Assembly: GCF_016735585.2 (NCBI RefSeq)
Contig: NZ_JAERSE020000003.1
Location: 496,001 to 560,000 of the forward strand
Direction: 5' to 3'
DNA: 64,000 nucleotides
Origin: Chryseobacterium tagetis
GTDB lineage: Bacteria > Bacteroidota > Bacteroidia > Flavobacteriales > Weeksellaceae
Of the stretch, positions 46,900-56,343 are shown one piece after another. Each line of letters opens with the position of its first letter. Position 1 is the first letter of the stretch. Position numbers and translations under genes: made by a program. The notes beneath the pieces are model-generated. The model had not been told where the DNA came from. It made no database searches and saw nothing but the letters and a program-made list of their open reading frames with translations.

Positions 46900-46986
46900 C
46901 CATACTTTTTGAAATGTCCTCTCTTTAATATCAATCATCTTCATCGACATAAGCCTTCTAATAGTTCGTTGTCTGAGGGTATTTTG

Positions 46987-47490
46987 TCAGCACTTTATGG
47001 CTATGGTTTCATCAGGCAATTGGCGGAAAACACAAAGCTGTCCAAAAGATTTTCCTGAAGTGTCGCCATAGATACGTTTCCTTCCTTTGATGTTTTTTTC
47101 TTCATCAACCCCTTTTTCAGTACCTATAGATGTATTTTGATAGTCTGGGCTACCAATTATTGCCACTTCAGACTGCTGTTTTTGTCTTATATCATTCAGC
47201 TGTTTGCGATCAGTAATCTGTTGATAATTTGTATTTTTCTGTCTTTTATCCACTTTCGATAATACTAGACACAGCCGTTTTTAGTGAGATAAAATAGAAC
47301 ATTTATTATTTCAGGTAAATCCCATTTGATTTTTTTTAAACTAATATGATATTTTTTATAACTTGCTACCTCCTGGAAGAAAGGCCTGAAGTAGATGTTT
47401 TTATTCGTGTGTAAACAGTATAATCCTTTCCGCCTTCTTTCAAAAAAATAATTCAAGCAGCTGGCTTCTAAAACCTTTGATAAGTAATTT
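46987..47490 (-). mobile_element. Decayed IS5-family transposase remnant
   Basis: On the minus strand the right part resembles the IS5 N-terminal DUF4096 domain: WDLPEIINVLFYLTKNGCV then a stop where WR and LP should follow. The left part contains NTSIGTEKGVDEEKNIKGRKR, the well-known KGRKR block, followed by DTSGK. Both halves are in the right order and carry stops and frameshifts. Terminal repeats were not identified. Confidence 0.65.
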
Positions 47491-48225
47491 ATGAATGATT
47501 TTATCAACGAACTTCAATTAAAAATCGAAAGACTGGAAAACGAAATCAATTTCAAGAACGGACTGATCTCGATATTGTCTCATGACTCAAAAGAACTGTT
47601 TGGAACCTTTCTGTTGCTTATAGAAGAGCTGGAGCAAAAGAATATAAGTGAAGAAGTTTTTTTTAAGTTCTTGCCGCAGGTAAAACAAGATGTCCAGAAG
47701 AATCTGCAAACTATTCAGGACAGCATTTCCTGGCTAAAAACACAATACGGAGAATTTAAGATTAAACCCACTAAAATCATGGTGATGGATCTTTTCCTCT
47801 ATTTGGAAGAAAAATACGCTGCTAAATTGAAAGAAAAAAACATTAAATTTTATTTTAAGGGAGATCAGAATGCATTTCTTACCAGCGATCGCATATTGCT
47901 CGAATATGTTTTAGATAAAATTTTCAACAATGCGGTAAAATATTCCTTTCAGAATCAAGATGTTTATTTACAGGTGACTACAGAAGGTGATCAGGTTGTG
48001 CTTTCTATAATTGATTCCGGAACAGGAATGAAGGAACAGTATTTATCAGGGATCTACACTTATGGTAATCCCATATTTCTGGGAACTTCGGGCGAGAAAG
48101 GAGTTGGATTAAGTTTGAAAATTGTAAAAAATTTTATATCCTTGTTGCATGGAAATATCCAAATCATTTCCACTGAAAATAAAGGGACTACGGTTTCTCT
48201 TTTTTTACGTAAATTTATAGAATGA
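47491..48225 (+). CDS. Soluble sensor histidine kinase
   Basis: The 244-residue product has no membrane helix. An N-terminal coiled coil leads to the H-box ISILSHDSKE (His31), then N box KIFNNAVKYS, G1 DSGTGM and G2 GEKGVGLSL. All HATPase motifs are intact. It is coupled to the following response regulator by a 4-base overlap. The sensory input must come from another protein or the coiled coil. Confidence 0.88.
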   Translation: MNDFINELQLKIERLENEINFKNGLISILSHDSKELFGTFLLLIEELEQKNISEEVFFKFLPQVKQDVQKNLQTIQDSISWLKTQYGEFKIKPTKIMVMDLFLYLEEKYAAKLKEKNIKFYFKGDQNAFLTSDRILLEYVLDKIFNNAVKYSFQNQDVYLQVTTEGDQVVLSIIDSGTGMKEQYLSGIYTYGNPIFLGTSGEKGVGLSLKIVKNFISLLHGNIQIISTENKGTTVSLFLRKFIE

Positions 48226-48869
48226 TGGGTTTAAAAGGAAACATTCGCATTGTGGTAGCAGATGATCATGGGATCGTCCGGATGGGCTTGATACAAACAA
48301 TCAAACGATTCAAACCCGATGCCATCATTTCAGAAGTAGAGGATTATAAATCGCTGTACAAATTAATTCTGAATGAAGAATTTGATCTGGCCATTATGGA
48401 TGTTAATATGCCTAATGGTAGTGTTCAGGAAGCAATAGATTACATAAAAATTCACCAACCTGAATTAAAAATTCTAATATTTTCTTCACAGGATGAAGAG
48501 CTGTACGGGATGCGTTATCTAAAGATGGGTGCTGGTGGTTATTTAAGCAAGCTAAGCTCTACTGAAGTAATTGAGACTGCTTTAACGGCGATGCTCAGCA
48601 AGGGCAGATATGTCAGTGATAACATAAAAGAAGCGATTTTTTTAGAATCATTAAACGGCGCGACAAAAAATTCTCCCTTTGAAGCACTATCAGACCGCGA
48701 ATTGCAAATTGCCAATAAGCTAGCAGAAGGTCTTCCTCTCAAAGAAATTTCTAATCAACTGAATCTTCATTCATCAACGATCAGTACTTACAAAAACAGG
48801 TTGTTTGAGAAGCTGAAAATACGATCCTTACCTGAATTGGTGGAGATTCTTAGGCTGTATAATCAGTAA
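48222..48869 (+). CDS. NarL/FixJ-type response regulator
   Basis: The 215-residue product has a receiver domain with acidic pair near residue 14, phosphoacceptor Asp60 in LAIMDVNMPNG and a conserved Lys near LSKLS. The C-terminal LuxR-type HTH contains LSDRELQIANKLAEG, LKEISNQLNLHSSTISTYKNRLF. Its gene overlaps the kinase gene. Its likely targets include the pilin leader repeats, which hold a matching inverted repeat, but this is inference. Confidence 0.9.
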   Translation: MMGLKGNIRIVVADDHGIVRMGLIQTIKRFKPDAIISEVEDYKSLYKLILNEEFDLAIMDVNMPNGSVQEAIDYIKIHQPELKILIFSSQDEELYGMRYLKMGAGGYLSKLSSTEVIETALTAMLSKGRYVSDNIKEAIFLESLNGATKNSPFEALSDRELQIANKLAEGLPLKEISNQLNLHSSTISTYKNRLFEKLKIRSLPELVEILRLYNQ

Positions 48870-48980
48870 ATATTTTATCACAAAAAATTGATTGTGATCT
48901 TTTTCTTTAACTTTCAGATAAAGATTTTACGAAGAATATAACAGAATATTTAGAGTTGTTGATTGCTTTTTCTTTTAAGG

Positions 48981-49009
48981 TTGAAAGAAAAACGATTTAC
49001 TTATATTTG
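48981..49009 (+). promoter_or_regulatory. Promoter of the PIG-L operon
   Basis: TTG at 48981-48983 and TATATTTG at 49002-49009 are spaced by 18 bases, a full -33/-7 pair of the Bacteroidota type. The chosen ATG at 49029 is 20 bases downstream. Confidence 0.7.
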
Positions 49010-49028
49010 CCCCGCAAAGCAAATTCAT

Positions 49029-51524
49029 ATGTTCAAAAAAGTAAGCACTGTATTCATCCTTGGATTGTATACGGTTTTTTCGGCTCAACAAATTCGGCCT
49101 TCAAAATCATCTGAAATTTATCGAGAACTCAAAACGCTTAAACATCTACCTAAAGTTTTATATCTTGCCGCTCATCCCGATGATGAAAATACGGGTTTAC
49201 TCTCTTGGCTAATCAACGATCAAAATGTAGAAACGGGCTATTTATCTTTAACCAGAGGTGATGGTGGTCAGAATTTATTGGGTACAGAACAAGGTGCTGC
49301 ATTGGGTTTAATCAGAACGCATGAACTTTTAGAAGCAAGAAAGTTAGATGGTGCTCAACAGTTTTTTACGCGAGCAATTGATTTCGGATTTTCTAAAAAT
49401 ACGATTGATACTTTTAAGCAATGGGACGAAAATAGCATAACGGCTGATGTCGTTTGGGTAATCCGTACATTCCGTCCCGATGTTATCATTTGTCGTTTTC
49501 CTCCTACTGTAGCGGCAGGACACGGACAACATGCAGCTTCGGCTGTGGTTGCAGAAAAAGCTTTTAAATTGGCAGGTGATAAAACGGCGTTCCCAGATCA
49601 GCTAAAATATGTGAATGTTTGGCAACCAAAACGCGTGTTGTGGAATACTTTCCGATTTGGTTCAGTCAATACAACCGCTGAAAATCAACTGAAAGTTACT
49701 GTTGGGCAATATGATGCGCAATTGGGAATGGGATACGGTGAATTGGCAGGATTAAGCCGAAGTTTACATAAAAGTCAGGGTGCAGGAACACAATCCGTAG
49801 CGGGAATCAAAACTGAATATTTTTCTCACGTTGCAGGTGAGCCAGCCAAAGCAACACTTTTTGATGGAGTCGTTAAAACATGGACTTCAACCGGAAATGC
49901 AGACATTGATCAATCATTAAATACAATTATTTCAGATTTTAATTTCAATGAACCTGAACAGAGTTTGCCTGCCTTACTTGCTTTGAGAAAAAAGGTTGCT
50001 ACTCTTAAAGATTTAGACCTAAAAAGTGATAAACTTAAATCTCTTGATAATATCATTTTAAGCTGTGCAGGGTTTATGGGCGAGGTTGTGACCAATCAAG
50101 CAGAAGCTGTTGCAGGAGAAAGTCACAATTTTAGATTAAATTTAATTTCAAGAGTTACAAATCCTGTTGTTTTAGAAGATGTAAAATGGTTAAGTCAATC
50201 AGAAAGCTTTAATAGAAAACTGTCAAAAGATTCTTTAATTACCATTCAGCACGATATTCAAATTCCTGCAGATGCAGCACTGACGGAACCTTATTGGTTG
50301 GCAAAACCGGCCAAAGATGCTGCAACTTTTTCTGTTCCCAATGATACTTTAGTCGGTTTACCTGAAGCAGAATCACCGCTGAATGTTTTGCTTGATTTAA
50401 AAATTGGCTCTGAAAAGTTTCAGGTTAAACTTCCTTTATCTTTCAAGAAATTAGATCCGGTGCGTGGTGATGTTGTCGAAGCTTTGCGTATTGTTCCAGC
50501 ATTAGAACTGAAATTTACACAACCGCTTTATTTGACCAAAGAAAATGAAGATTTGCATTTGAGTTTAAATTTTAAGGTTAATTCAAATAAACAGTTTAAT
50601 AATGGAAAAGTAAACTTGCTATATAATGGAGAACGATTAAGCGGTGGCGATTTAAAATCAGTGAATGGAAAAGATGTTACCGTCGATTACGTTATTCCAA
50701 AAACTAAGCTTGCCGCAATAAAGTCGAACCAGTTACAATTGGATGCGAATTTTGTTGCAGATGGAGTAACTTATAATAAAAAACAGGTATTAATTCAGTA
50801 TCCTCATTTACCTTCCTTACAATATTTTACATCTGCAACAGTCGCAGTGATGAAAGGCGATATTCAGTCGCAGATTAAGAAGGTTGGTTACGTGCAAGGT
50901 GCAGGAGATTTCATTCCTGAGTTTCTGAGAATTGCGGGTATTCAGGTTGATGTGCTGAAAGACGAAGATTTTTATGGCAATGTAGATGAATCAGGCGGAA
51001 ATCAAAATAAACTTTCTCAATATGATGCCATTGTATTAGGTGTTCGTGCCAATAACACAGAGAAAAAACTAGGACGTTGGATGCCATTTTTATGGTCTTA
51101 TGTAAAAGGCGGAGGTAATTTGGTGATGCAATATAATACCAATCAGGATACCACCGTTGAACAATTGGGAATGTATAATTTCAGTATTGCTAATAAGCGT
51201 GTTACCGAAGAAAATGCTGAGGTTAAATTTTTAAATCCAACTCATAAATTACTGAATTTCCCAAACAAAATTACTGCCGATGATTTTAAAGGTTGGATTC
51301 AGGAGCGTGGCGCTTATTTCCCTGACAAATGGGATGTAGCGTATGAACCGCTTTTTGAAATGCATGATACAGGTGAAGAGCCTTTGCAGGGATCAACTTT
51401 ATATGCAAAATACGGGAAGGGGAATTTTATTTATACACCATTGGCATTTTTCAGACAATTACCTGCTGGAAATGTGGGTGCGGCACGATTATTTTTAAAC
51501 TTCCTATCTGCACAGAAAAACTAA
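49029..51524 (+). CDS. Large PIG-L family deacetylase
   Basis: From the ATG at 49029 the product has 831 residues and a signal peptide ending FSAQ. The PIG-L motif LAAHPDDE (His49) and later AAGHGQHAASA carry the zinc ligands. The long C-terminal region after about residue 300 contains Ig-like strands and a flavodoxin/ThuA-like part with AIVLGVRANNTEKK. Known PIG-L enzymes remove N-acetyl from GlcNAc conjugates. It is followed by a small membrane peptide and a symporter with overlapping ends. Confidence 0.88.
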   Translation: MFKKVSTVFILGLYTVFSAQQIRPSKSSEIYRELKTLKHLPKVLYLAAHPDDENTGLLSWLINDQNVETGYLSLTRGDGGQNLLGTEQGAALGLIRTHELLEARKLDGAQQFFTRAIDFGFSKNTIDTFKQWDENSITADVVWVIRTFRPDVIICRFPPTVAAGHGQHAASAVVAEKAFKLAGDKTAFPDQLKYVNVWQPKRVLWNTFRFGSVNTTAENQLKVTVGQYDAQLGMGYGELAGLSRSLHKSQGAGTQSVAGIKTEYFSHVAGEPAKATLFDGVVKTWTSTGNADIDQSLNTIISDFNFNEPEQSLPALLALRKKVATLKDLDLKSDKLKSLDNIILSCAGFMGEVVTNQAEAVAGESHNFRLNLISRVTNPVVLEDVKWLSQSESFNRKLSKDSLITIQHDIQIPADAALTEPYWLAKPAKDAATFSVPNDTLVGLPEAESPLNVLLDLKIGSEKFQVKLPLSFKKLDPVRGDVVEALRIVPALELKFTQPLYLTKENEDLHLSLNFKVNSNKQFNNGKVNLLYNGERLSGGDLKSVNGKDVTVDYVIPKTKLAAIKSNQLQLDANFVADGVTYNKKQVLIQYPHLPSLQYFTSATVAVMKGDIQSQIKKVGYVQGAGDFIPEFLRIAGIQVDVLKDEDFYGNVDESGGNQNKLSQYDAIVLGVRANNTEKKLGRWMPFLWSYVKGGGNLVMQYNTNQDTTVEQLGMYNFSIANKRVTEENAEVKFLNPTHKLLNFPNKITADDFKGWIQERGAYFPDKWDVAYEPLFEMHDTGEEPLQGSTLYAKYGKGNFIYTPLAFFRQLPAGNVGAARLFLNFLSAQKN

Positions 51525-51628
51525 TGAACAAACAACTTAAAAATTGGAATATTTGGTACATATTATTAGCTGTTGCATTAGTAGCTCAGATCACATTTTA
51601 TTATTTCTTTACTAAATTCTGGGCATGA
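51524..51628 (+). CDS. 34-residue membrane peptide between PIG-L and symporter genes
   Basis: An ATG at 51524 shares its first base with the PIG-L stop, and its TGA overlaps the symporter ATG at 51625. The product has one membrane helix (IWYILLAVALVAQITFYYFF) and Trp near both ends. Two overlaps make it very likely translated. It may be a small partner subunit of the symporter, as known for some SSS transporters. Confidence 0.65.
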   Translation: MNKQLKNWNIWYILLAVALVAQITFYYFFTKFWA

Positions 51629-53316
51629 GTACGATAGATTGGACGGTTCTTATTTTTACATTGGTTGTAGTGGTGGTTTACGGCGTATTGATCGGTCGTG
51701 GCCAAAAAAGCAACGAATCATACCTAAAAGCCGATAATAAAATGCCTTGGTACATTGTGTTGATAGGGATTATGGCTACACAGGCAAGTGCCATTACATT
51801 TCTTTCGGCACCGGGACAGGCTTATACGGACGGAATGCGTTTCGTTCAGTATTATTTTGGTTTGCCTTTGGCGATGATTGTGATTTGTATCACTTTTATC
51901 CCGATTTTTCAGCGTTTGAATGTTTACACTGCCTATGAATATTTAGAAAACCGTTTTGATAAAAAAACAAGAGTACTTACTTCACTGCTTTTTCTTTTTT
52001 CCAGAGGTTTATCAACAGGAATCAGCATTTACGCTCCGAGTATCATTTTGGCAAGTGTTTTAAACTGGAATATTTATTTAACGAATGTTTTGACAGGTGG
52101 AATTCTGTTGATTTATACCTATGTTGGTGGCGCAAAAGCAATCGCTCACACTCAAAAATTACAGTTTCTCATTATTCTGGGTACAATGGCTTTTGCTGGG
52201 TATTTGCTTATTCAAAATATGCCGAATGGAATTGGTTTTAATGATGCACTTTATCTGGCAGGAAAATCCGGAAAGCTAAATGTAATCACCACAGAATTTG
52301 ATTGGAAAGATAAATACAATATTTGGAGTGGGTTGATTGGTGGTTTTTTTCTGGCACTTTCTTACTTTGGTACGGATCAGAGCCAGGTCGGGAGATATAT
52401 TACTGCGAAAGACAATACCAATGCAAAAATGGGCTTGTTGTTGAACGGATTGGTTAAAATTCCGATGCAATTTGCTATTCTTCTGATTGGCGCCTTGCTT
52501 TTCGCATTCTTTTCTTTAAAACCGGCTCCGATTTATTTTAATGAGCGCTCTTATCAGAATTTAAAGGAAAGACAACCTGAGCAGGCTGCGGTTTTTGAAA
52601 AAGAGCATCAGGATTTACAAATAAAATTTAATGCAGAATCGAAAGAAATTTTAAAGCTGAAAGAAACTCATTCTCCTCAACTAAAAAAAACAATTCAGGA
52701 TTTTAAAAATACACAAACGCAGGTAAAAGATTTGCACGGCAGGGTAGAAGAGGCTATTAATAAATCAAATTTTAATGCAGAGAAAACAGATACCAATTAC
52801 ATTTTCCTGTATTTCGTGAAAAATACGCTGCCTGTCGGGATGATCGGTTTGCTGTTTGCTGTTATTTTTCTGGCGAGTTGGGGCTCTATTTCGGCTGCGT
52901 TGAATTCCCTTGCGGCCTGCTCATTAAAAGATGTTCATTTAATATTTAAAAAAGAAATTCCGGATGACAAAACGGAATTGAAATATAGCCGGCTACACAC
53001 TTTAGCGTGGGGTATTTTCTCAATTGGTGTCGCGATGTTTGCCACTCAAATGGGTTCTCTTATCGAAGCGGTTAACGTATTAGGTTCACTTTTCTACGGT
53101 CCGATATTAGGGATTTTTCTGGTCGCATTTTACTATAAAAAGGTTGACGGAGCGAATGTGTTTGTTTCGGCGATTTTATCAGAAATTGCAGTAATTGCCG
53201 TATATCAGTTTGATATCGTTTCATTCCTTTGGCTTAATGTAATCGGAGCGGCGGCCGTCATTATATTTTCTACAATAGGGTTATTATTTTATAAGCCGAA
53301 AGCCGTAAATTCGTAA
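51625..53316 (+). CDS. Sodium:solute symporter (SSS family)
   Basis: The 563-residue product has about 13 membrane segments. SSS-family signatures include ATQASAITFLSAPGQAY, the Na+ site region SLLFLFSRGLSTG and YFGTDQSQVGRYITAKD. A soluble coiled-coil insertion at about residues 310-380 lies between helices. Family members take up sugars, amino acids or small acids with Na+. Pairing with a PIG-L deacetylase suggests uptake of its product. Confidence 0.9.
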   Translation: MSTIDWTVLIFTLVVVVVYGVLIGRGQKSNESYLKADNKMPWYIVLIGIMATQASAITFLSAPGQAYTDGMRFVQYYFGLPLAMIVICITFIPIFQRLNVYTAYEYLENRFDKKTRVLTSLLFLFSRGLSTGISIYAPSIILASVLNWNIYLTNVLTGGILLIYTYVGGAKAIAHTQKLQFLIILGTMAFAGYLLIQNMPNGIGFNDALYLAGKSGKLNVITTEFDWKDKYNIWSGLIGGFFLALSYFGTDQSQVGRYITAKDNTNAKMGLLLNGLVKIPMQFAILLIGALLFAFFSLKPAPIYFNERSYQNLKERQPEQAAVFEKEHQDLQIKFNAESKEILKLKETHSPQLKKTIQDFKNTQTQVKDLHGRVEEAINKSNFNAEKTDTNYIFLYFVKNTLPVGMIGLLFAVIFLASWGSISAALNSLAACSLKDVHLIFKKEIPDDKTELKYSRLHTLAWGIFSIGVAMFATQMGSLIEAVNVLGSLFYGPILGIFLVAFYYKKVDGANVFVSAILSEIAVIAVYQFDIVSFLWLNVIGAAAVIIFSTIGLLFYKPKAVNS

Positions 53317-53341
53317 CGGACAATAAATAAACAAAAATAGT

Positions 53342-53860
53342 ATGAACACGATCATTAAATCTGCCACAGTCCTTGTTGCGACTATGACAATTTCCTTTAA
53401 TGCCTTTGCCCAGGAAACTAAAAAACCTGCAAGCCCTCCCGCTACTGCCACAGGAAAAATTAAAGATGCCACCATTACAATTGCCTATAGCAGTCCGTCT
53501 GTGAAAGGACGTACAATCTGGGGTGGTTTAGAAGCTTATGATAAAGTTTGGCGTGCAGGAGCAAATGAAGCAACTACTTTCACAACGGATAAAGATATTA
53601 CTGTTGAGGGTAAAAAACTTCCTGCGGGCAAATACAGCTTTTTCTTAATCCCAAAAGAAAGCGGAACTTGGACTGCGATTTTTAACAAAGAGCCAAAACA
53701 ATGGGGTGCTTATAAATATGAAGAAGCTAAAGACGCTTTACGTGTTGATGTAAAAACTAAAGCTTTACCAGCAACACAGGAAACTTTGGTTTATAAAGTA
53801 AATAAAAATGGATTTACAATGGATTGGGATAAAATCTCAGTGCCTGTAGAGATCAAATAA
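53342..53860 (+). CDS. DUF2911 family secreted protein
   Basis: The 172-residue product has a signal peptide ending AFAQ and matches DUF2911: [52 protein letters not shown]. Function is unknown, and the family is widespread in Bacteroidota. It lies 25 bases after the symporter gene and ends before a terminator. Confidence 0.88.
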   Translation: MNTIIKSATVLVATMTISFNAFAQETKKPASPPATATGKIKDATITIAYSSPSVKGRTIWGGLEAYDKVWRAGANEATTFTTDKDITVEGKKLPAGKYSFFLIPKESGTWTAIFNKEPKQWGAYKYEEAKDALRVDVKTKALPATQETLVYKVNKNGFTMDWDKISVPVEIK

Positions 53861-53881
53861 ATGTAAATATAAGAAATTGAG

Positions 53882-53906
53882 ATCCTGGTTAATCCGGGAT
53901 TTTTTG
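53882..53906 (+). terminator. Terminator after DUF2911
   Basis: ATCCTGG and CCGGGAT form a stem with one wobble and a short loop, followed by a T run. Confidence 0.65.
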
Positions 53907-54027
53907 TTTAAAACAGGCTAAGTATTTACGCTTAAAATATTGAATACTAAAAGTCAGATTGTAAAAAATTGACAAAGAGATGTTTATGAATAAAAAAGAG
54001 ATAACTATCAAATAGTTGTCTCCTTAA

Positions 54028-54150
54028 GTGACCAAGGCGAGCGTATCTTCAAACACTTTTATTGATGATTTGATTCGTTTGAGCCAAATTAAACATGAGT
54101 TATTAAGTCCATTCGCTATAAAAGAATCTGGTAATTTCAATTTAAAATTT
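54028..54150. repeat. Dispersed repeat, copy 2
   Basis: It matches copy 1 at 37514 and copy 3 at 58732. Read in one frame from the GTG it is open for about 48 codons to a TAA, containing DDLIRLSQIKHELL; copies 1 and 3 are not open in that frame. Confidence 0.6.
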
Positions 54151-54448
54151 GCTTATGAAAAATTAGAATAAGCAAAAGTGGTATTGTATAGCTTCATATG
54201 GCTTCAATTACCTTAGTAGGGAATTTAATATATTTAGCTAGAAACCCATACCAGTTTTCTTTAGCCGTTTCGTATTGATGAATTTAAATTCTCTTTTGAC
54301 GGTTTGATTTGTTTTCATATTGTTGCTGTAAATTTTCATTGATTAATCTGGGGTTTAAAATTTTGTACAGTTATTTTTAAAAGTTAATCTTCGAGGAGTA
54401 AAGTAATAATTGTTAATGATAAACATTGCGTTATACTTATAAAATAAT
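54151..54448. other. Intergenic region, no gene seen
   Basis: It is AT-rich, with no coding frame or RNA gene that I can support. Confidence 0.45.
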
Positions 54449-56152
54449 CTAAGAAATCTGGTGCCTCTGTTTTAGATTACGGATAAAGTCTGTTGGCCGA
54501 ATACCGTTGATATCAAAAAAAAGATCTGAAAAGTTCTGCCTTGATGCAATACCGCATTCTTGCGCCAAGGTTTCTACACTATACTTGAGAAATAGCTTAT
54601 TTTTGTGTAGTTGTTCTGTGATATAATTGATCCTTAAAGTACCTAGATATTTATTGAAATTTGTACCTTTATGTTCGTTGATGGTTTGAGAAAGATAATT
54701 GACATTGGTTTGTAATTGAGTAGCTAACTTGCTTTGTGTCAATCTTTTTTGCAGGAACCCTTTCTCTTTTTCAAATGTCTCCAATTTCAGTAAAATTTGT
54801 GTAGTAATTTCATTTGGGATTTGGAGTTTTGGCTTTTCAACTATTTCGGAAGCTGAATCTTTAATAGAATTAAGTTCATTTTCCATTTGTTGTAACTGGT
54901 GTTTTAATGCAAAATATTCACGTTTGGAGTTACGATGCTCCATCAATTTATAAATACTGAATATGATTGAGCATATCAACAAAATCGCAGTAAAGAGAAG
55001 AATATAAAATGTTCTTGCTTCTTTTTCTATCAATAATTCCTGTTGTACTTCCAGAGAGTGTTTGTCGTATTCTTTGTGGATTTTACCAGCGAGATACTGG
55101 AAATTTCCATTTAAATTTTCATCTACTTTTAACAGTTGTTTTGTATAATATAATTCTTCTTTTATATTGATTTTATTCTGTTTATTTTCCAGAAGATACT
55201 CAAAAGCAGGACGGACTTCGGGAAGGACAAATTGGTGTCTGTTGAAAATAGAATCTATTTTTTTAAATAAACCAAAAGCTAGATCTTTTTTATCGATTTT
55301 TTCAAAAAGAAGACCTTGGTAAAAATGAATGATAGAAATATTAATGAAATCGTCGTGCGATATCAACTCCGGGAGCGCTTTATCGAAATAATTTTGTGAT
55401 GTTTTGTAATTGCCTTTATGTAGTTCGGATATGCCTTTAGATTTATAAAAATAACTTTCTTGTAATTTAATGCTTGAATTGTTTTTTATAAGATGAAAAG
55501 CTTTATTAATATAACTATCTGCCTCTTCAAAATGATTCAATTTTTGAAGGCATACAATTGTTTGATGCAGACTGTTCAAATAATCTTTTGATGGAGATTT
55601 TGCATTGATATCATGATCAGAAAAGAAAACCATACATTTTTTAAATAAACCTAAAGCCTCTTCATTGTATCCCAAATAGGCTTTCATCTCTGCAATATGA
55701 TAGAGATTTTGATAGGTTAACACTCTGTTTTTTGAATTTTCCAGATATTTATAAGCAAAAAGATATTCATTAAGAGCTTTTTTGAATTGCCTGAAATTAT
55801 AATAATAAACGATACCTTTCTTGAGATAGGCGCTGCCAATAGTATCTTCGTTTTTGGATAATAAGGCGGCCTTCAAGGCTTTATTGGCATAATTTAGTTT
55901 TTGATTTTTATCATTGATGAAAAATGTTGCATCATTATAACCCTGAGCCAATTTTTCGTAATTCTTTTCTTTGCCGGCTTTTGTTATGAAAATATCTAGC
56001 CCTCTGTCGAAAGCTGTACGATCATTTTCAGGTAAAGAAAAATACTGTTGTCTCAAAGAATTATAATCTTGCTCTGGAACAGCTTTTTCCCAAACCAAAC
56101 CAAGCACGAGAAAAGAAAACAATACTAGAAATCTGTTGAATAATTTCATCAT
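54449..56152 (-). CDS. Membrane-anchored TPR protein with AraC-type DNA-binding domain
   Basis: The 567-residue product has an N-terminal signal or anchor, about eight TPR-like helical repeats (residues about 60-330, such as YNEEALGLFKKCMVFF), one membrane helix near residue 385 (YILLFTAILLICSIIFSIY), a coiled coil and a C-terminal AraC HTH with LATQLQTNVNYLSQTI and VETLAQECGIASRQNFS. This is a known Bacteroidota layout that senses in the periplasm and binds DNA in the cytoplasm. It is divergent from the receptor gene at 56344. Confidence 0.87.
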   Translation of the reverse strand: MMKLFNRFLVLFSFLVLGLVWEKAVPEQDYNSLRQQYFSLPENDRTAFDRGLDIFITKAGKEKNYEKLAQGYNDATFFINDKNQKLNYANKALKAALLSKNEDTIGSAYLKKGIVYYYNFRQFKKALNEYLFAYKYLENSKNRVLTYQNLYHIAEMKAYLGYNEEALGLFKKCMVFFSDHDINAKSPSKDYLNSLHQTIVCLQKLNHFEEADSYINKAFHLIKNNSSIKLQESYFYKSKGISELHKGNYKTSQNYFDKALPELISHDDFINISIIHFYQGLLFEKIDKKDLAFGLFKKIDSIFNRHQFVLPEVRPAFEYLLENKQNKINIKEELYYTKQLLKVDENLNGNFQYLAGKIHKEYDKHSLEVQQELLIEKEARTFYILLFTAILLICSIIFSIYKLMEHRNSKREYFALKHQLQQMENELNSIKDSASEIVEKPKLQIPNEITTQILLKLETFEKEKGFLQKRLTQSKLATQLQTNVNYLSQTINEHKGTNFNKYLGTLRINYITEQLHKNKLFLKYSVETLAQECGIASRQNFSDLFFDINGIRPTDFIRNLKQRHQIS

Positions 56153-56316
56153 TAGGAGTTATTGTATACAAAAGTAAACTATTTTTTCAATGAGGCGCAG
56201 TCGCTCAGCAGGATGAGATCAGTATTTATTTTAAAACATTGATAAATTAGGACTTTAATATGGTCTTAATTTATCATTTAGGACATAAAATGTTTTAGAT
56301 ATTTTTTATTCAGACT

Positions 56317-56324
56317 TATTTTTG
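56317..56324 (+). promoter_or_regulatory. Candidate -7 box (TATTTTTG)
   Basis: It fits TAnnTTTG, 19 bases before the ATG at 56344. Confidence 0.45.
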
Positions 56325-56343
56325 GGAAAAATTCAAAATTAAT

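Noticed and set aside
46987..47253. Hypothetical 88-residue gene
   Set aside because: It is one fragment of the decayed IS5-family transposase, with no intact domain.
47265..47507. Hypothetical 80-residue gene on the minus strand
   Set aside because: It is the N-terminal part of the same IS5 remnant and overlaps the histidine kinase start.
48963..49028. Longer N-terminus for the PIG-L protein
   Set aside because: The promoter pair at 48981-49009 lies inside it and the signal peptide begins at the internal Met.
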